From NCBI RefSeq assembly GCF_965363235.1, contig NC_134840.1, positions 96,236,416 through 96,300,415 of the forward strand: DNA of 64,000 nucleotides, given 5' to 3'. Below, piece by piece: positions 28,101 to 43,100 of this stretch (position 1 is its first letter; each line of letters begins with the position of its first letter). Both the position numbers and the translations under genes were made by a program. The stretch comes from Mytilus galloprovincialis. Its lineage: Eukaryota > Mollusca > Bivalvia > Mytilida > Mytilidae. Below the pieces are notes generated by a model. That model worked only from the letters and a program-made list of their open reading frames with translations. It searched no databases and was not told where the DNA came from.

Positions 28101-31100
28101 AGATGGAATCAACTGTTTGAACAGTCAGGTATATACAGCTTACTAAATTGCCATGGCGTTGTCAGTTTATTTTCGATTTATGAGTTTGACTGTCCCATTG
28201 GTATCTTTTGTCCCTCTTTGATGAATTTGGCTATTTATTTTAGATATTTTTGACATAAAGCTCTTCATCGGTTTCGGTACTTATACATCTTCGGATTTCA
28301 AATGTTTGGTTTTGAGCGTTTCTGATGAAGGTAAATCCAGAAAATCGATTCAGACGCCAAAAATTATTAAACGTCTTGTTTTCAATTTTTTACTGGTAAT
28401 TTGGGAGCCAAAATTAACGTATTACAACTAATTAATATATGACAGTATATATCATTTAATAAATGAAATATATATATATATATACGATACTTTCATGACA
28501 CTCCAAATACATTTCAAAATTATTATTTCAGTCATGGAACAGAAACTAGTGGATTTATAGGTGCTATCAAGGACAACAATGTATGTGTAGTTGGTGTGGC
28601 CTTTAAAAGCACCCTTTTAGGTATGTTAAGTATTGTTCGGTGAAATTTCACTCTGTCTTATACGTGAGTTAAGTGTTGGATTGATTTTGTATGACATTTC
28701 ACAAAACTATCACAAATGTAGGTATTGAAAAAAATGACATCTGCCACTGCGCATGCGTATTCATTGGTACGATACAAGACCCAAAAAGATGTTAATATAA
28801 ATAAAGAAGAATAAATAAAAAGGTAGATAGATTGTCAAACAAAACTAACAAGATAAACAGGTAAAACAATAAGTGTCAAGAAGAAAGCAATGGTTAGTTA
28901 AAAATACTGAAGTACAATTCTAAGAAAGCCATACAAGAACACGATCAACAAATAATGATACAAAAAGACATACTAACCCACTAAAACACGTTCACTGCCC
29001 AAAATGAACCTTATGTAAGACCGACGATAACCCAACTCTTGTCGATATATAGTAGTAAGACCGACGATAACCCAACTCTTGTCGATATATAGTATTAAGA
29101 CCGACGATAACCCAACTCTTGTCGATATATAGTAGTAAGACCGACGATAACCCAACTCTTGTCGATATATAGTATTAAGACCGACGATAACCCAACTCTT
29201 GTCGATATATAGTAGAGCAAAACATATAGGAATAACAATGCAATTAAGATATCAGGCTTACTATTTTGTTCACCAGACGCGCGTTTCTTTTACAAAAGCC
29301 TCATTAAATATGTAGAAATAAAAGGCAAAAGGACAAATGAATTCCAAATATAAACAGCGTTGACGATCAAAATACATAACATATAAAAAAAAATGTCAAA
29401 TAACTGTCATTTTCCAGACTTGATATCGACATTTTCTTATGTAGCAAATGGTGGATTAAACCTGGTTCTGTAAAGAAGTTAAACATATTTGAAAAGATGA
29501 TTTGCCTCAGTTACCATTTGAACACTACATGTACATCGTTTTATAAATACGAGTTTCCTTTTGAGCTAACACAATGTCACTTAACAGCGACCGTAAACGG
29601 GTTTCAAAGATTAAATTGGTGTCGGAATATCAATACCCTAGCAAAGCACAGTAAAGAGTGGACTATCAGGAAACTATTATCATATTTCGGTTTTCGTCTT
29701 TTTTAACTTTTTGTTAGGTTCTGTATTGTATCATGTGGTACTACAATAACAAATAGAAAAAAATAATTTTGAATAAGTTAATTAAAGTACATTATTTCTT
29801 CAATTGCTTTACAGGAATTCGAATCTTGGGTGCTTTGGGCATAACAGATTCAGATGAAGCTCAAGCTCTCACTCACTATATTTCTAAGGTTGATATATAC
29901 AGCAACAGCTGGGGACCTGATGATGGTACTGGCTTTAATGCTCCTAAATCAATCACAAAGGCAGCATTAAAAAATGGAGTTAATAATGTAAATATCATAT
30001 ACGTAACAAATATCCGTGTAATCCATACGTTTTATCCATCTGATGAGTTAAGTCTTTTTCAACTGAGTTTTATAGTTCGTTTTTATGTTGTACTGTTATA
30101 CCACTGTTCCAGGTAACGGCGAGGGTTGGAATCCCGCTTACATGTTTAATCCCAAAACATTATGTATGTATGTGACTGTCCCACAAAAAATACTAAACTC
30201 CAAGGAAAAATTCAAAAAGGAAAGTCCCCAATCAAATGGCAAAATCAAAAGTTCAAGCATATCAAACGAATAGATAACAACTGTCATATTCCTGACTTGG
30301 TACAGGCATTTTCTTATGTAGAAAATGGTTGATTGAACCTGGTTTTATAGCTAGCTAAACCTCTCACTTATCATTAATTAAAGTACATTAATGCTGTGCT
30401 CACCTATATAATTCATTGGTTGTCGTTTGTTTATATTTTACATATTTGTTTTTCGTTATTTTTTTTTGTACATAAATCAGGCCGTTAGTTTTCTCGTTTG
30501 AATTATTTAACATTTTTATTTTGGGGCCTTTTATAGCTGACTTTGCTGTATGAGCTTTGCTCATTGTTGAGCACCGTATGGTGACCTATAGTTGTTAATT
30601 TCTATGTCATTTTGGTATCTTGTGGAGAGTTGTTTCATTGCCAATCATATCATGTCTTCTTTTTTAATACGTACATGGTTTTTTTTATTGTTCGTAGTCT
30701 CCTATAAAATATCGTTTAAAAATAGTGTATATATATACTTAATGTTCAATAAAACGAAAAGTAACTTTTGCGATATCAAAGCATACCTAGGTCTTTTCTG
30801 TATAATTGCTTCGATTGTTTTGACAGATGTGAGCCAGCTCACACGTGTGGACAGGCAAGTCTATTTTTGACCGTTCTTAAACAAGAAAGTGTTATCAATG
30901 AAATCAAATAAAATTAATTTGCAGTGTGTTTATATCGATAAAGATATTTAAGAATAGTTTATCAATCGCAATCAAAAGATAGAACACGCAGAAAAAGAAG
31001 ATACCCTCTTAGCTGTACTTGTTTATGGGAACCACCAGTAGGCTTCCTTTTAGTACAAATATGAAGACCATGCGAAAATATAGATCGTGCATAGAAGATA

Positions 31101-34100
31101 GATGGAAACTAATATTTTGAATACGAACTCAATAACTCATTTGTAAATCGAACAAAAGTAGTTAAACTATCTGTCAAATCATATGGCAAAATCAAGGGTG
31201 CTTTAATTTATTCACATGATTTGCACCACGTGACTTTGTCCCTTTTAATCAAATTACTTCCCTTAGCTTAAGATAGAAAATATAATTTATTTTAGATTTG
31301 CGAATAATCTAATCCTTTCCGTCAGGTCTCTAAAACTAATGTATCTTAAAAAAACTTCCTCTGGCGGATAACTCCATAAATTATGTGTAATTCTAAGTGA
31401 AAATGCTTAATATTTGACTTTTTACGAAATGGGAAGGTTGAAATCATCATGTTTTTAAAAGGATTTGGCCGTAAACTTTAGAAAGCAGGTAAGTTAAAAG
31501 TTATTTAACTTTAACATTCAACCTACAAGATGTGTCCCTATATGCGAACAAATCAAGAACAATATCTTCTTGCATAAGTATTTCTGTTTTGAATCTTGCT
31601 ATTTTACTATTTTTTATCATTTTATTTGATCTTAAATAGCAATTACACAATGGTGAGACGTTACGCGCGATGTTGGTACGGTACCTCATTGAAAAAATTG
31701 ACGTGCTCGGCAAGATACAGGTCTCAAAATTGCAATTTTGTAACTTAAAATAAATTTCTGTTGTAAGCATTTTAAAATAAAAGGTTTTTCAAAAGAAAAA
31801 CGAAGAAAATAATTGTATAAACTATGTTTTATGTTATATGCGACAAGCTTCAATTTAAAAAAAACGGGATTTTTTAGGGTGTCCCGCGTAACATGTTTCT
31901 TTTATTGTTACAACTGAACCATGATTTGTATCTTAACCATTAAATATTTTAAAAAACGGATTTTTCCATTGTCTTACAGAAATGTTTCTTCAGTCATTTA
32001 CGCAATATTTTATGATGTTATTATAATTCCTAAGAAAAAAATGCGTTCCATACAACTTAACTCAAATTTACGGCAATTTTTTACTTACCCGTGCTATGAT
32101 AAAATCGAATTGAAATGATTTTTCGAAATGTTATCATTCTTAATTTTCTAAAAATCTAAAATACCTCAATTTCCTATTAGTAATTTAAAATCACGTCGAT
32201 TTTTCGGAGTCTTACTAGAATGTCGCACTTGCGTAAAAACGGTTAAAATATACGACTTTTTTTTATTCTACCACATGCCGTTGAATTTTGTATTTGAAAT
32301 ATATAGTTTTGACCGAAACCCTGGCATATTTTAACCTGAACGATACGAAGTCTCATTATTGAAGGAAGCGGATATTCAGGTTTGTAGACACAACAAATCT
32401 TGATTCGGTTCAAAACTTTTAACCTACTAGTGGATGCAAACTTCACATTAATATTTTACTCACACCCGGACAAGCTAATATATATTTTATGTTATTTATG
32501 CGACGAATGTATACTAGTTAAAAACTCAATTGCATGGTAGCAATGAGGTCGTGCCTTTATATATTGATATTTGACCTGATGAAAAACATACTGACGAAGA
32601 CGACACAACTGACACTGAATATACAATGACTGACTTAATTGCAGAGAGAACTCTACTGTCCCTATAAAAGGATGAAGAAAATGCAAAGTACAAATGTACT
32701 ATTTATTTTACGCATTTCCTTGCCCTGAAACTCTAAGAAAATTTGAAGATGACAATTTAACGGGGCGTTTCTTTTACAGCAAATATCCTTCATGGACCGT
32801 ACTTCGAAGCATATTTGAATAGATTCAAAATAATCGTTTTTTAAATTGATTAGACAAAAACTTACAGCACGATACTACACGAAATAGTCGTTATTATGCT
32901 ATCACAGCAGTTAGTCTCCAGTTAAGAGTTAATTTCCGATTTTTACCTACGTCTCGAAGCCGTCCGTTTGGACTCTCGTACTAGAAAAAATGAAACTTCA
33001 AGGTAGACTATATATGCAATAAATGTTGCTATGACAATATATGATTTATGATCAATACAGACATAAAAAAAACATCAAGATTAACATAGACTTATACTTT
33101 CTAGTACATATCCTTAGGAATGTCATTGTCTCAAAGGTGAAATAGAGATTGAAAATATAAATGCGATACAAAGCAATACGTTCCATCAAATTAAGATGCA
33201 TTTATCAACCAAGCTCTAGATTCTTGATATCTTTTTTGTTATACCGAAACGCTAATCAACAGTGAAGAAATTAAAAGACTTATTTAGTTATTGTTTCCAT
33301 GTACACACCAATAAAATGGAATGTATTCAGAGTAGACACTGTTCATTTGTACACAAACAGAAGCCTAAAATCATGTACAATTCACCTATATGCGAACAAA
33401 TTGTTCATTCGACATAGGTATTTGCATATTGGCATTTTTAATAAAAGGGCTCATATAATCCTATTGTATATTGTAATAGCCGCCGTCATGATAAGGTAAA
33501 ATGGCCGCTATGCAAATTAGCAAGTTACCGCAAATTTTACCATATGTAACATATGAAAAAAAAACCTACTGTACATGTCAATCAGTGATAATGTACACGT
33601 GACGACATGATGTTTTTTGTAATAAGTTTTTCGAATTGGTAAGAAATGTCCACACTATGGCATTTTTGTGAAACTCATTGAAGACATATGGTTAAAAATT
33701 GGGTACACTAAACGTGCATTGATCTATGTGTGACTCTTCATGTTACTAATTCTGTTGCAAAGCTAACCAAATATACCGAGGCTAAAGAGAACAAAAATTA
33801 GAAAAGTACAGCTAAGGCATGTATTCCTGGGATTAGAAATAATTGGATGTGGATGAAAATTATACACTCCGGCAAAGGAGAAGATTTCAGTTTTTCAATT
33901 GTGGATTTGACATATATTTCTGCGTAGGAATATCCGAACAGCGCCAAATATGAAGTGTATATGTATCACTTGATAAAACTGTTGATTCATTATAATAAGT
34001 GGTGTACTAACGTTCGTGGTTATGACGAAGCACGAACTGTAGTGTTCAATAAAGTAACAATCAATATAGATTTTAACGCGAAAGTATGCAAGAAAATTAG

Positions 34101-37100
34101 TACTAACGGAAATATATATTTTATGCTGATAAACTAGATTGCCGAATGTGGTTTATCACCGGGTTTTTGTCCTTTCATGAACCTTACCAGGAGCTATATG
34201 CGTAGCAAAACCATCTTAGAAATTTGCATCAATTGATTTGAAGCAGAATGTGATTAAAAACAAGCTTGGCAATTTTACAAACAACACGGCAAAATGTGTA
34301 TTATCATGAAATTAGAATATAGTTTAAGCAATAGCACTGACTCTTAAAGAAAATGAAGAAAAAAGTTCATAATCATGATGATAGAAATTCCATCATTAAT
34401 TTATTAAAAATAAATTTTAATTATTTTAACACGTTCAAGGGCAGGAATGGTAAAGGAGTTATTTATGTATGGGCTGCAGGTAATGGAGGTACAACAGATA
34501 ACTGTAATGCTGATGGCTATGTCAATAGTATTTACACTGTAGCCATCACTAGTGTACAGATAGGTCAGAATGCGTGGTACTCTGAAGTATGTGCTCCTGT
34601 TTTGGCTGCAGCATATGGTGGCAGCAAGTTTGACAAGTTCCTGGTAAGTCTTCTGTAAAATAATAGAAGTCTAAGGATAAGTAATAGCTACAAGAACCAA
34701 TGTTCTTAACGTTATAAATATTAAGTGATACTTTAATATTACATATTACAAAACTATCCATGCAATACAATAATATTTCCAAAATATATGCTTAATTATA
34801 AAGTTCTTCACATGAACACGTCAACAATCGGTACCAAGGGAAATCACAAAAATACTGCACTTAGAAGTCAGTTTGTTTTCAAAGAATGAGTTTAAATATC
34901 TGTTAGGTATTATCTGCCTATCTTTAACTATCAATTCACATAAAAAATTATGTTAAGTAAAACAGCGGTTAATAGTCCCAAAATAAGATTTATTTCTCTA
35001 TTTTAGACAACAACAACTACCCCATCAGGATGTAAGAGTGAAGGCGTGGAGGGGACATCGTATGCAGCACCTATTGCTACTGGTATTGTTGCTCTCACGC
35101 TTGAGGCTAAGTAAGCATGTGACCCTTAAATAATTGCGATATTACTCAAACTGAAATAATATTATCATATAGAGTTTAAGATATATCTATAAAGAAACAG
35201 AGTTTTGTATACACAAACAAGTACCGTAATAAACAAAAGTTGTCAGTGTTCCCTCAAAAACCCGAAATGAAATCAAATGAATGGGTTGGTATTGCATATT
35301 TATATTCATTGCATATAGATGTTCCTGTTTTTTTACTTCTGAATTAATTTTGTATACATCCCGTCATTGTGTTATTGTTCTACGGTATTTATTTTTTGTA
35401 TTCTTGTCTTAATTGCTTATTTATTTGTTTAGATATTATGCCTTTGTGTTCCTCTTTGATGATATATATTTGATTGTTTTTATGGCTTATGAGCTTATAA
35501 CACAATGTTGAGTGCTGTATAACTATTTTTTTATGTCTGTTTGTTTTATTCACACATCGCAGTGATGGAATGTTATGCGACTGTCATACAAATGAGAGGT
35601 TTAGCTAGCTCTGAAGCAAAATGTCCTTTACAACCAGGTTTATTCCACCATTTTCTACTTCAGAAAATGCCTGTACAAAGTCAGGAATATGACAGTTGTT
35701 ATACATGCGTTTGATGTGTTTGAGCTTTTTGTTTTTTTTTTAAATGTACATGTGTTCTTTTATTGATGATTTAATTCGTTTGAAAATTCCAGAAACATAA
35801 ACCTTATGGTTTTTACGTTGACGTCGTGTAAATACCATTCTCTGTATTTACCAAATGATTACCATTATTGGTTTAGTTTGACATGTATTATTTAACCTAC
35901 TTTATATACAGGTACACATGTAAATAAACTTAACTTAAAACAATATACCTATTTTGTATGTGCATTGTATATGTTTCTGGTTCATTTTGTATTCACAGTC
36001 CAGATCTGACTTGGAGAGACATCCAACATCTCATTGTTCTCACATCAAACAGGAATGATTTTAATGACACATACGATGCTTGGTCAATAAATGGAGCAAA
36101 AAAAGAATGTGAGTTTTTAAATATAGAAATATTAAGTTCACATAAAATGAATTAAGTGGAAAACAGAGGGGGAGTTTACTAGTTAACGCATCATTGTAAA
36201 TATAACGGAATTTGATGAAACTGTCATCAAAGTGAGAGGATAAGCGCTATTCAACCAGGTTTAATCCACCATTTTCTACTTTTGAAAATGCCTGTACCAA
36301 GTCAGAAACATGACAATTGTTATCCATTCGTTTTTGATGCGTTTTGTTATATGATTTTGTCATGTGATTACGGACTTTCCGAATTGATTTTCCTCTAAGT
36401 TCAGTATTTTTGTGATTTTACTTTTTATTGGTATCTTTGTCAAGTTTTACAAAATCCAAATTAATTTCATAACATTAACAGTACCTTTTTTTCTGTACCA
36501 GATTCGAATTTCTATAGTCAATGTCTGATCAGTGATGCTCAAGGCCAAAATATTTGAAAATTCAAAATTTCTTAAAATTATGAAAAGCTATAAACAAAAA
36601 CGAACAAACAGGCATAGCCAAAGCCAGGCAAAAATTCATTCCTTTGCATGAGGGAGAGATATCCCTTACTCTTAAATAAACTAGAACACACCCGCGACAT
36701 CGCGGGCATATACATCTCCTGAACTGTTGTAGGATGATTTTTTGTAAAAGATATTATGTATGGAGAATTTCATAAAAGGTATCAAAAGCCCTCTCCCTTT
36801 TTCCAAAGTCCGATATTTGTTTCCTTTCTGTTAAATTCGATAATATTCATGTTTCTGACCTCAGACCACAATTATTCTACTCCTTTGCTACAATGCATCT
36901 ATTCAGTCGGAAACCAGGTTACAAAAGAATCGAAGCTCTCTATTAGAGAAGGCGATAAATGTTTACTGTATTGTTTACTATAGTGACAAATTTTTAAAAA
37001 GTTAATAGAAACAAACAAAACTGATATTTTCTACTCAATTACGAGGTGTTTTATTTCAAAACCACCATTTGCATAAGTTTTCAATTTATCTAGTACATAG

Positions 37101-40100
37101 TTAAGCAGAACAATTAGATATCAAGTCGACGACATGGGTATCTTTCAAGTTGGATGACAAAAATGCATAACCTCCGATTTTTTTGAAAAAATTACCACGG
37201 ACGGAAAAGATATCAATCTATTAGTTCAGTAATTTTCGTGTCTGCCCTTCCATTATGTGACTGAAGAAAAAATTCCAAAAAATAGGTAACAATTGTATCG
37301 AAAAGAGAAAATCGAGTGCACCTTTTTATGTTAGGGCGTGTTTGAGTTGAGTATTTTGTCTTGATATCGTTCAAAGTAAGAATATTTCATACATCGTCTC
37401 GCTTCAGATTCTATCATTTTTATATATTAAAGCTACATGTTGACTTTATAACACAAAAAAATAACAGTACTAAAAGATGAAATATATGGGTCAAGTGAAA
37501 TACCTATCTAATGAGTCACAAAAACAGGGAAGGTGTGTTCGAATAGCTATTTTTTTACTGAAAGTACTTGACGACAGTCTTACAAGTTGGATGATGAAAA
37601 TGCATATCTTCGAAAAATTCTAATTTTTTGTGTGTGATAACTAGGGTTTATAGTCTTCAACCACTAAAAAAATCTAGTCTGCCCTTCCACGAAATATTTA
37701 ATTAGTTTTTTTTTAAATGTTTATGATTTTTCGAAAATTCCACCTAACAACCGATCAGACAATAGTTTTAAGTTGAATCAATGCAGACAATATCATTAAC
37801 TGATGCTCATTAGCTAGTTGATACATTTGTCTTTTAAAATATAACTGACATATAAGGATCGTATTGGTGCAATGTGGATAAATTTATCGGTTTCCAAGAG
37901 CAAAATTGGTAGCGCGTCATCGCTACAATGGCTTCCATTTTTACGATTGTGAAAATGAACTGGCGTAATGGGGAGATAATTTTGACGAAGTAGGATCCTG
38001 ACTGTATTGGTAAAAGTCAAATTAAATTCAAAATTTGCACCGCTTCACACATGAAATAAATGTAACTTCTTATATATATTGACCATTATTAGTCCAATAA
38101 AGTATGCTTCTAGGACAATCATTCATCAGTGCTTTTTCCTTTGAGAGTCTTCTTAACATGCCAATGGTAGGATATATGAATCTTGTATAAATGTCTAAGA
38201 CCGACTAAGGCTATTTTTTGGGGTGGTCGGAGGGGTCCGGATCCCGAAATCCCAGGTTTAAAAACATGAAATCCCGAGATACAGAATTTACATAAATTCA
38301 TATCCCGAAATCCCAAAATCGAAAAACATATTCCCAGATCCCGTAAGGATCAATCCCAAAATCCCAAGGTTAAAAACACCCGATCCCGGTTCCCAAAAAA
38401 GGTCCTGCCTCCCTCTAATCTCTACCCTACTTCCATGTTTGCCAAATCACTACTTTCACTTTCAACAATAAATTTTTATGCCCCATTTATGGGCATTATG
38501 TTTTTTAGTCTGTGTTTCCGAGTGTTCGTTCGTTCGTACGTCCGTCTGTTCCGCTTCTGGTTAAAGTTTTTGGTCGTGGTATTTTTTTATGAAGTCAAAT
38601 CAACTCGAAACTTAGTAAATATAGTGCCGATGTGGCATCCGTGTACTATGGACACATTCTTGTTTCAACATGTTTTGCTTATTTTAATATATATGCAACT
38701 GGTATGATCCCTTAATTTACATAGAGTCTCTATATATTAAAGTAGTATAATCGTAGATTACATGTAGATAAACGCGAAAAATAATGGTCCTCTCTAAGGT
38801 TTTTTTTATTTTTGTTATCTATCATACGATTGGTTGTACTTGTGCATGTTTCAAACCGGAAGTCTTATTTATGACTAAAAAGTCAGTCTTATGACGGAAT
38901 CAATATCCGGACTCCTTTTTTGTCGTTTTTCTGCAGAAATAACTCAATTTGAATAATCATAAGAATGGATGACAAATGCGACTATGCATGTTACCTATAG
39001 AACACAGAGGCATGATGATTAATCTATCGTTGAAGGAAGCTTAAGAGAAGCGACACACAAAATGAAGTCTTCTCGTTTAATAGTATAGATAACAGGTGAA
39101 ATCAAGAGCTTAAGACCAGTAGATATATTTGTTTTAAACTGCGCATGTCTTGTATACATGTTTTATTTTTAATTTCCAGTCAGCCAGGTATTAGGGTTTG
39201 GTTTGATGAACGCCGAAAGTATGGTGAGCTATGGTAAAAACTGGGTACCTGTTCCAATACAACAAACTTGTATCTTATCAAAAAGGACTCCATCTATGTA
39301 AGTATTTGTCTTACGTATACACTGTGTCTTACACTGCCTTACAATGTGGTTTGTTTTGAGTGTTTATATGTCATTATTTCAATGACAGACCTTCTAAGCA
39401 GCATACTTTGTGCAGTTGACATAAAAGAGGGACGAAAGATACCAAAGGGACAGTCAAACTCATAAATCTAAAACAAACTGACAACGCCATGGCTAAAAAT
39501 GAAAAAGACAAACAAACAACAGCACACATGACACAACATAGAAAACTAAAGAATAAACTCCACGAACACCACCAAAAAACTAGGGGTGATCTCAGGTGCT
39601 CCGGAAGGGTAAGCAGATCCTGCTCCACATGTGGCACCGGTCGTGTTTTTTATGTGATAACAAATCCGGTAAATAGTCTAACTTTCTTGAATATAATTTT
39701 CCCAATGAAATCGTTAAGGTGTTTAGGTGTAGGTTTAAGGTGTAGTGGTGTATATTGTAATGATTATTGTGAAAAATAAAAGTGCATGGAATTGGGTTTG
39801 GTGCTTAAACTTCAGTTTGTTTCATAAAAGATGTATTACAATGTGCTTGTCCCTTAACACGTTATATTGCGGATAATTTAAATTACAAGTCGTTTGTTAT
39901 TGAAATGGAAAGTGAAACAGTGAATTGTGTATTGATGTAAAGTGAACGGGGTAATGATGTATGGTATCAGTGTAATATTTGATTTAGCTGGATAGATGTT
40001 AAATCTGATATATTTTTTTCCCAAATGCGACCTACCGAATCAGACTTTTTACTAGGTTTGTACTCACATGAGCAACAGAAAGTTTGCGACATATGAAGCA

Positions 40101-43100
40101 AGATATGTTAACTTTTAGTGCTGACATGAATTGTCATTGATATGGTTATATTTATACATTTACTGTTAACAATCTTTTGAATTTTGGAAATACTAAGGCT
40201 TTTCTACCTCAGGCATAGATTACCTTAGCTGTAATTGGCAAAACTTTCAGGAATTTTGGTCCTTAATGCTCTTCAACTTCGTTCTTTATTTGGCATTTTT
40301 AACTCTTTTGAATTCGAGCGTCACTGATGAGTCTTTTATAGACGAAACGCGCGTCTGGCGTATATACTAAATTTAGTCCTGGTATCTATGATGAGTTTAT
40401 TCCTGACCACCTCAGATAATCCCTGGTTTTTAGTTGGGTCAGTACTTCGTATTGTATGTTGCGTTATGTGCAATATTTCTTTGTGTTTATGAATTTGGAT
40501 GTCCTTTTGGTATCTTTTGCCTCTCTTTTAATCGAAAGTTTTTCTGAATATATCGTTTTAAGACAAACTTGAAAGTGTTAATCACACAGACAGATGTTTT
40601 TCATTTTAATAATGCATTTACTATTAAAGCAAGTAAAAGGAAGGTTATGAAGTAACATCGACACGACGAACCACTTTGTATACGTCTGTAATAAAAACAT
40701 AAAAATTGTCAGAAACATTGGTTTTCTTTCGAAATGGACTTGGTAATTAAACGGTCTGCTAAAATACATTACTTATTAAATTGTAAACATTTAAAAAAAA
40801 AGTGGTTGTAAATACACCGTTCTATTTTGATGTTTCTGAAGGTAATTTATAATTTTGTCAAATGAACTATTGTTTGTTCTATATATAATGGAAGTTAAAA
40901 ATAAAATTGCTATCTTACAAAAAAAGGTTCTCTTTTAAAGTTCTAAAATGTCTTTATTTCTATATGTATCTTTTAGTAAACTGTTGTTATGCTTTCAATC
41001 GTGACTTTAATAAATTCTTAACTAGAATTGTTCTTGAAATATGTTTTAATATACAGTTCTCGCTTTGTCCGCTCACTCGTTCGAAAGTACAGTACAGGTA
41101 ACACGCCTTTCATACAACATGTTTATACTGTAATTTAGATTGTAAAACGATATCTACCAGACTATTTTCATTTCTTACAGGAGCACCACTACAGCGGTAT
41201 CTGATTCAATTATTGTAACATCTCGTGATTGCTCGTCCATTAACTATCTGGAACATGTGCAAGTTGACATTACATTCTCATACTCAAGATTTAGAGGTGC
41301 AACGCAGTTATATTTGGTATCTCCATCTGGTACCATTAGTCATTTGCTGCACTACAGATATCAGGACGAGGTCGACAACACAGCAGCCGGGAACCAAACA
41401 TGGACTTTCATGTCAGTACATTTTTGGAAAGAAAATCCCATCGGACGCTGGCACCTGGAAATCACTTCCTATGTGGAAACTGTAACAGGTAAACAATATC
41501 ATTGTCTAATGTCCTAATTTTAATATGATAGTGTGACACAATATTGTCCTCGCTTTAGGGATTTCTTGATTTAAACAATGGATTGTTGTCAGTTTCTCCA
41601 ACTCATGTTTTGTGTGGTCTCATGTATTTTCAATTTCAACTGTCATTGTAAAGCATGCACATTTTAGTTATGTTATCAATATTTGAGGTTTATGGAAATA
41701 TCTTTATAATTCAACATGACAGCACAAATAAAATATCATATTGGTTTACGGCTGAAGATCATTACACTGAGGTAGCCCATCATCACGTCCGTGATTGTGT
41801 CTTTGGAATTTTTTTTATCGACAAATACGGTCATGGAAAACATTATAACGCAAAGGGAAGGTACAATATAATGCCTTAATCAATTAGCTTACAGTTATTC
41901 GGACAAGTCTATATTGGCGATTGGAATTAAAATAAAATTATTGATTGTAGACAGTGTTTTAGTGAATATTTTGTATATTGAACCTAACAGTTTTCATCAA
42001 TCATTTGTCTTATTATATATGTATGTGATCTTGTAGTAACCTTGAACAGTTGGACACTTAATTTCTTCGGAACATCAACAGATCCATGGCCAAGTAAGTT
42101 AACTAAAGCAATGCAGAAACAAACTATATCAAACAGAAATTTACAGTTTGCATTGCCGTAGGTATTTATAACACGAGAAAGTATTATAAGATTTTAACTT
42201 ATAATGATTTATTCTATTCAAAGTTGATTAAAATACTAAAGAAAAGATTTCTTAAATTCCATTTTTAATTTTCGAGTAAACCATAATAAAAACCTGAATA
42301 CATATTACCCGCAGGTCGATTGTTTCCAACAAATGTTCGCTTGATTAATTAATATAATTCATGGAAGTCGACATCACGAGAAACATGTTTTACAAATACG
42401 AATATATTAAAAGTTGCTCAACTTTTCTAAGTTTTCTTCAACTTAAGGAAAAGTTCTTTTAATTCTTGTTCGTCAGATGTATCGTGCATATACATGTCCA
42501 AGACAATTTGTTACCTGATCTTACATCGTACGTTACAAATCAAATAAAAAACAAATTTGCTTGTTTTCCTATTGTAATAGCTCCTTCGTTAGCAACACCA
42601 TACTGCAATGTCACAAAAATGAAATAAAGAGTCTTATCAAAATGAATCTTAGTTCATATGTGTCGATTTGAACATGTTCACGACGTCAACTTAACATTCA
42701 AACCAAACGAAATTCTGCAATATTCGTAAAGTCCATTTTAAAAAAGATTGAATGATTCTACTAGGTATATATCGGTTTCATAGTTCAAAATGAAAGTTCC
42801 TGTCATATACTATCTTAAGGCTGTCGACTTGAAAAACTTTTTTTTTTTCTTAAGATACATAGTTCATGGATATTTTTAGCGTTATTATTATAACGTATAA
42901 ATTTGTATAAAATTATTATAACTCATATCATTTCTTTACTTCTCAAATCGATGTTAATAAAGTGAATGTTCAATAAATAAATGATTAGAAATTAACTGGA
43001 TTTCTTAGTCATTTAGTCATCTTGGGCAATCAATATGTCTAATTTTAAAAATTAATTGTTTTATTGTTTAAACTGTTGGGCCGTCTCTTATTCTAAACTG

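Noticed and set aside
29015-29214. Possible CRISPR-like array
   Set aside because: The units are contiguous with no unique spacers, and the context is an animal intron.
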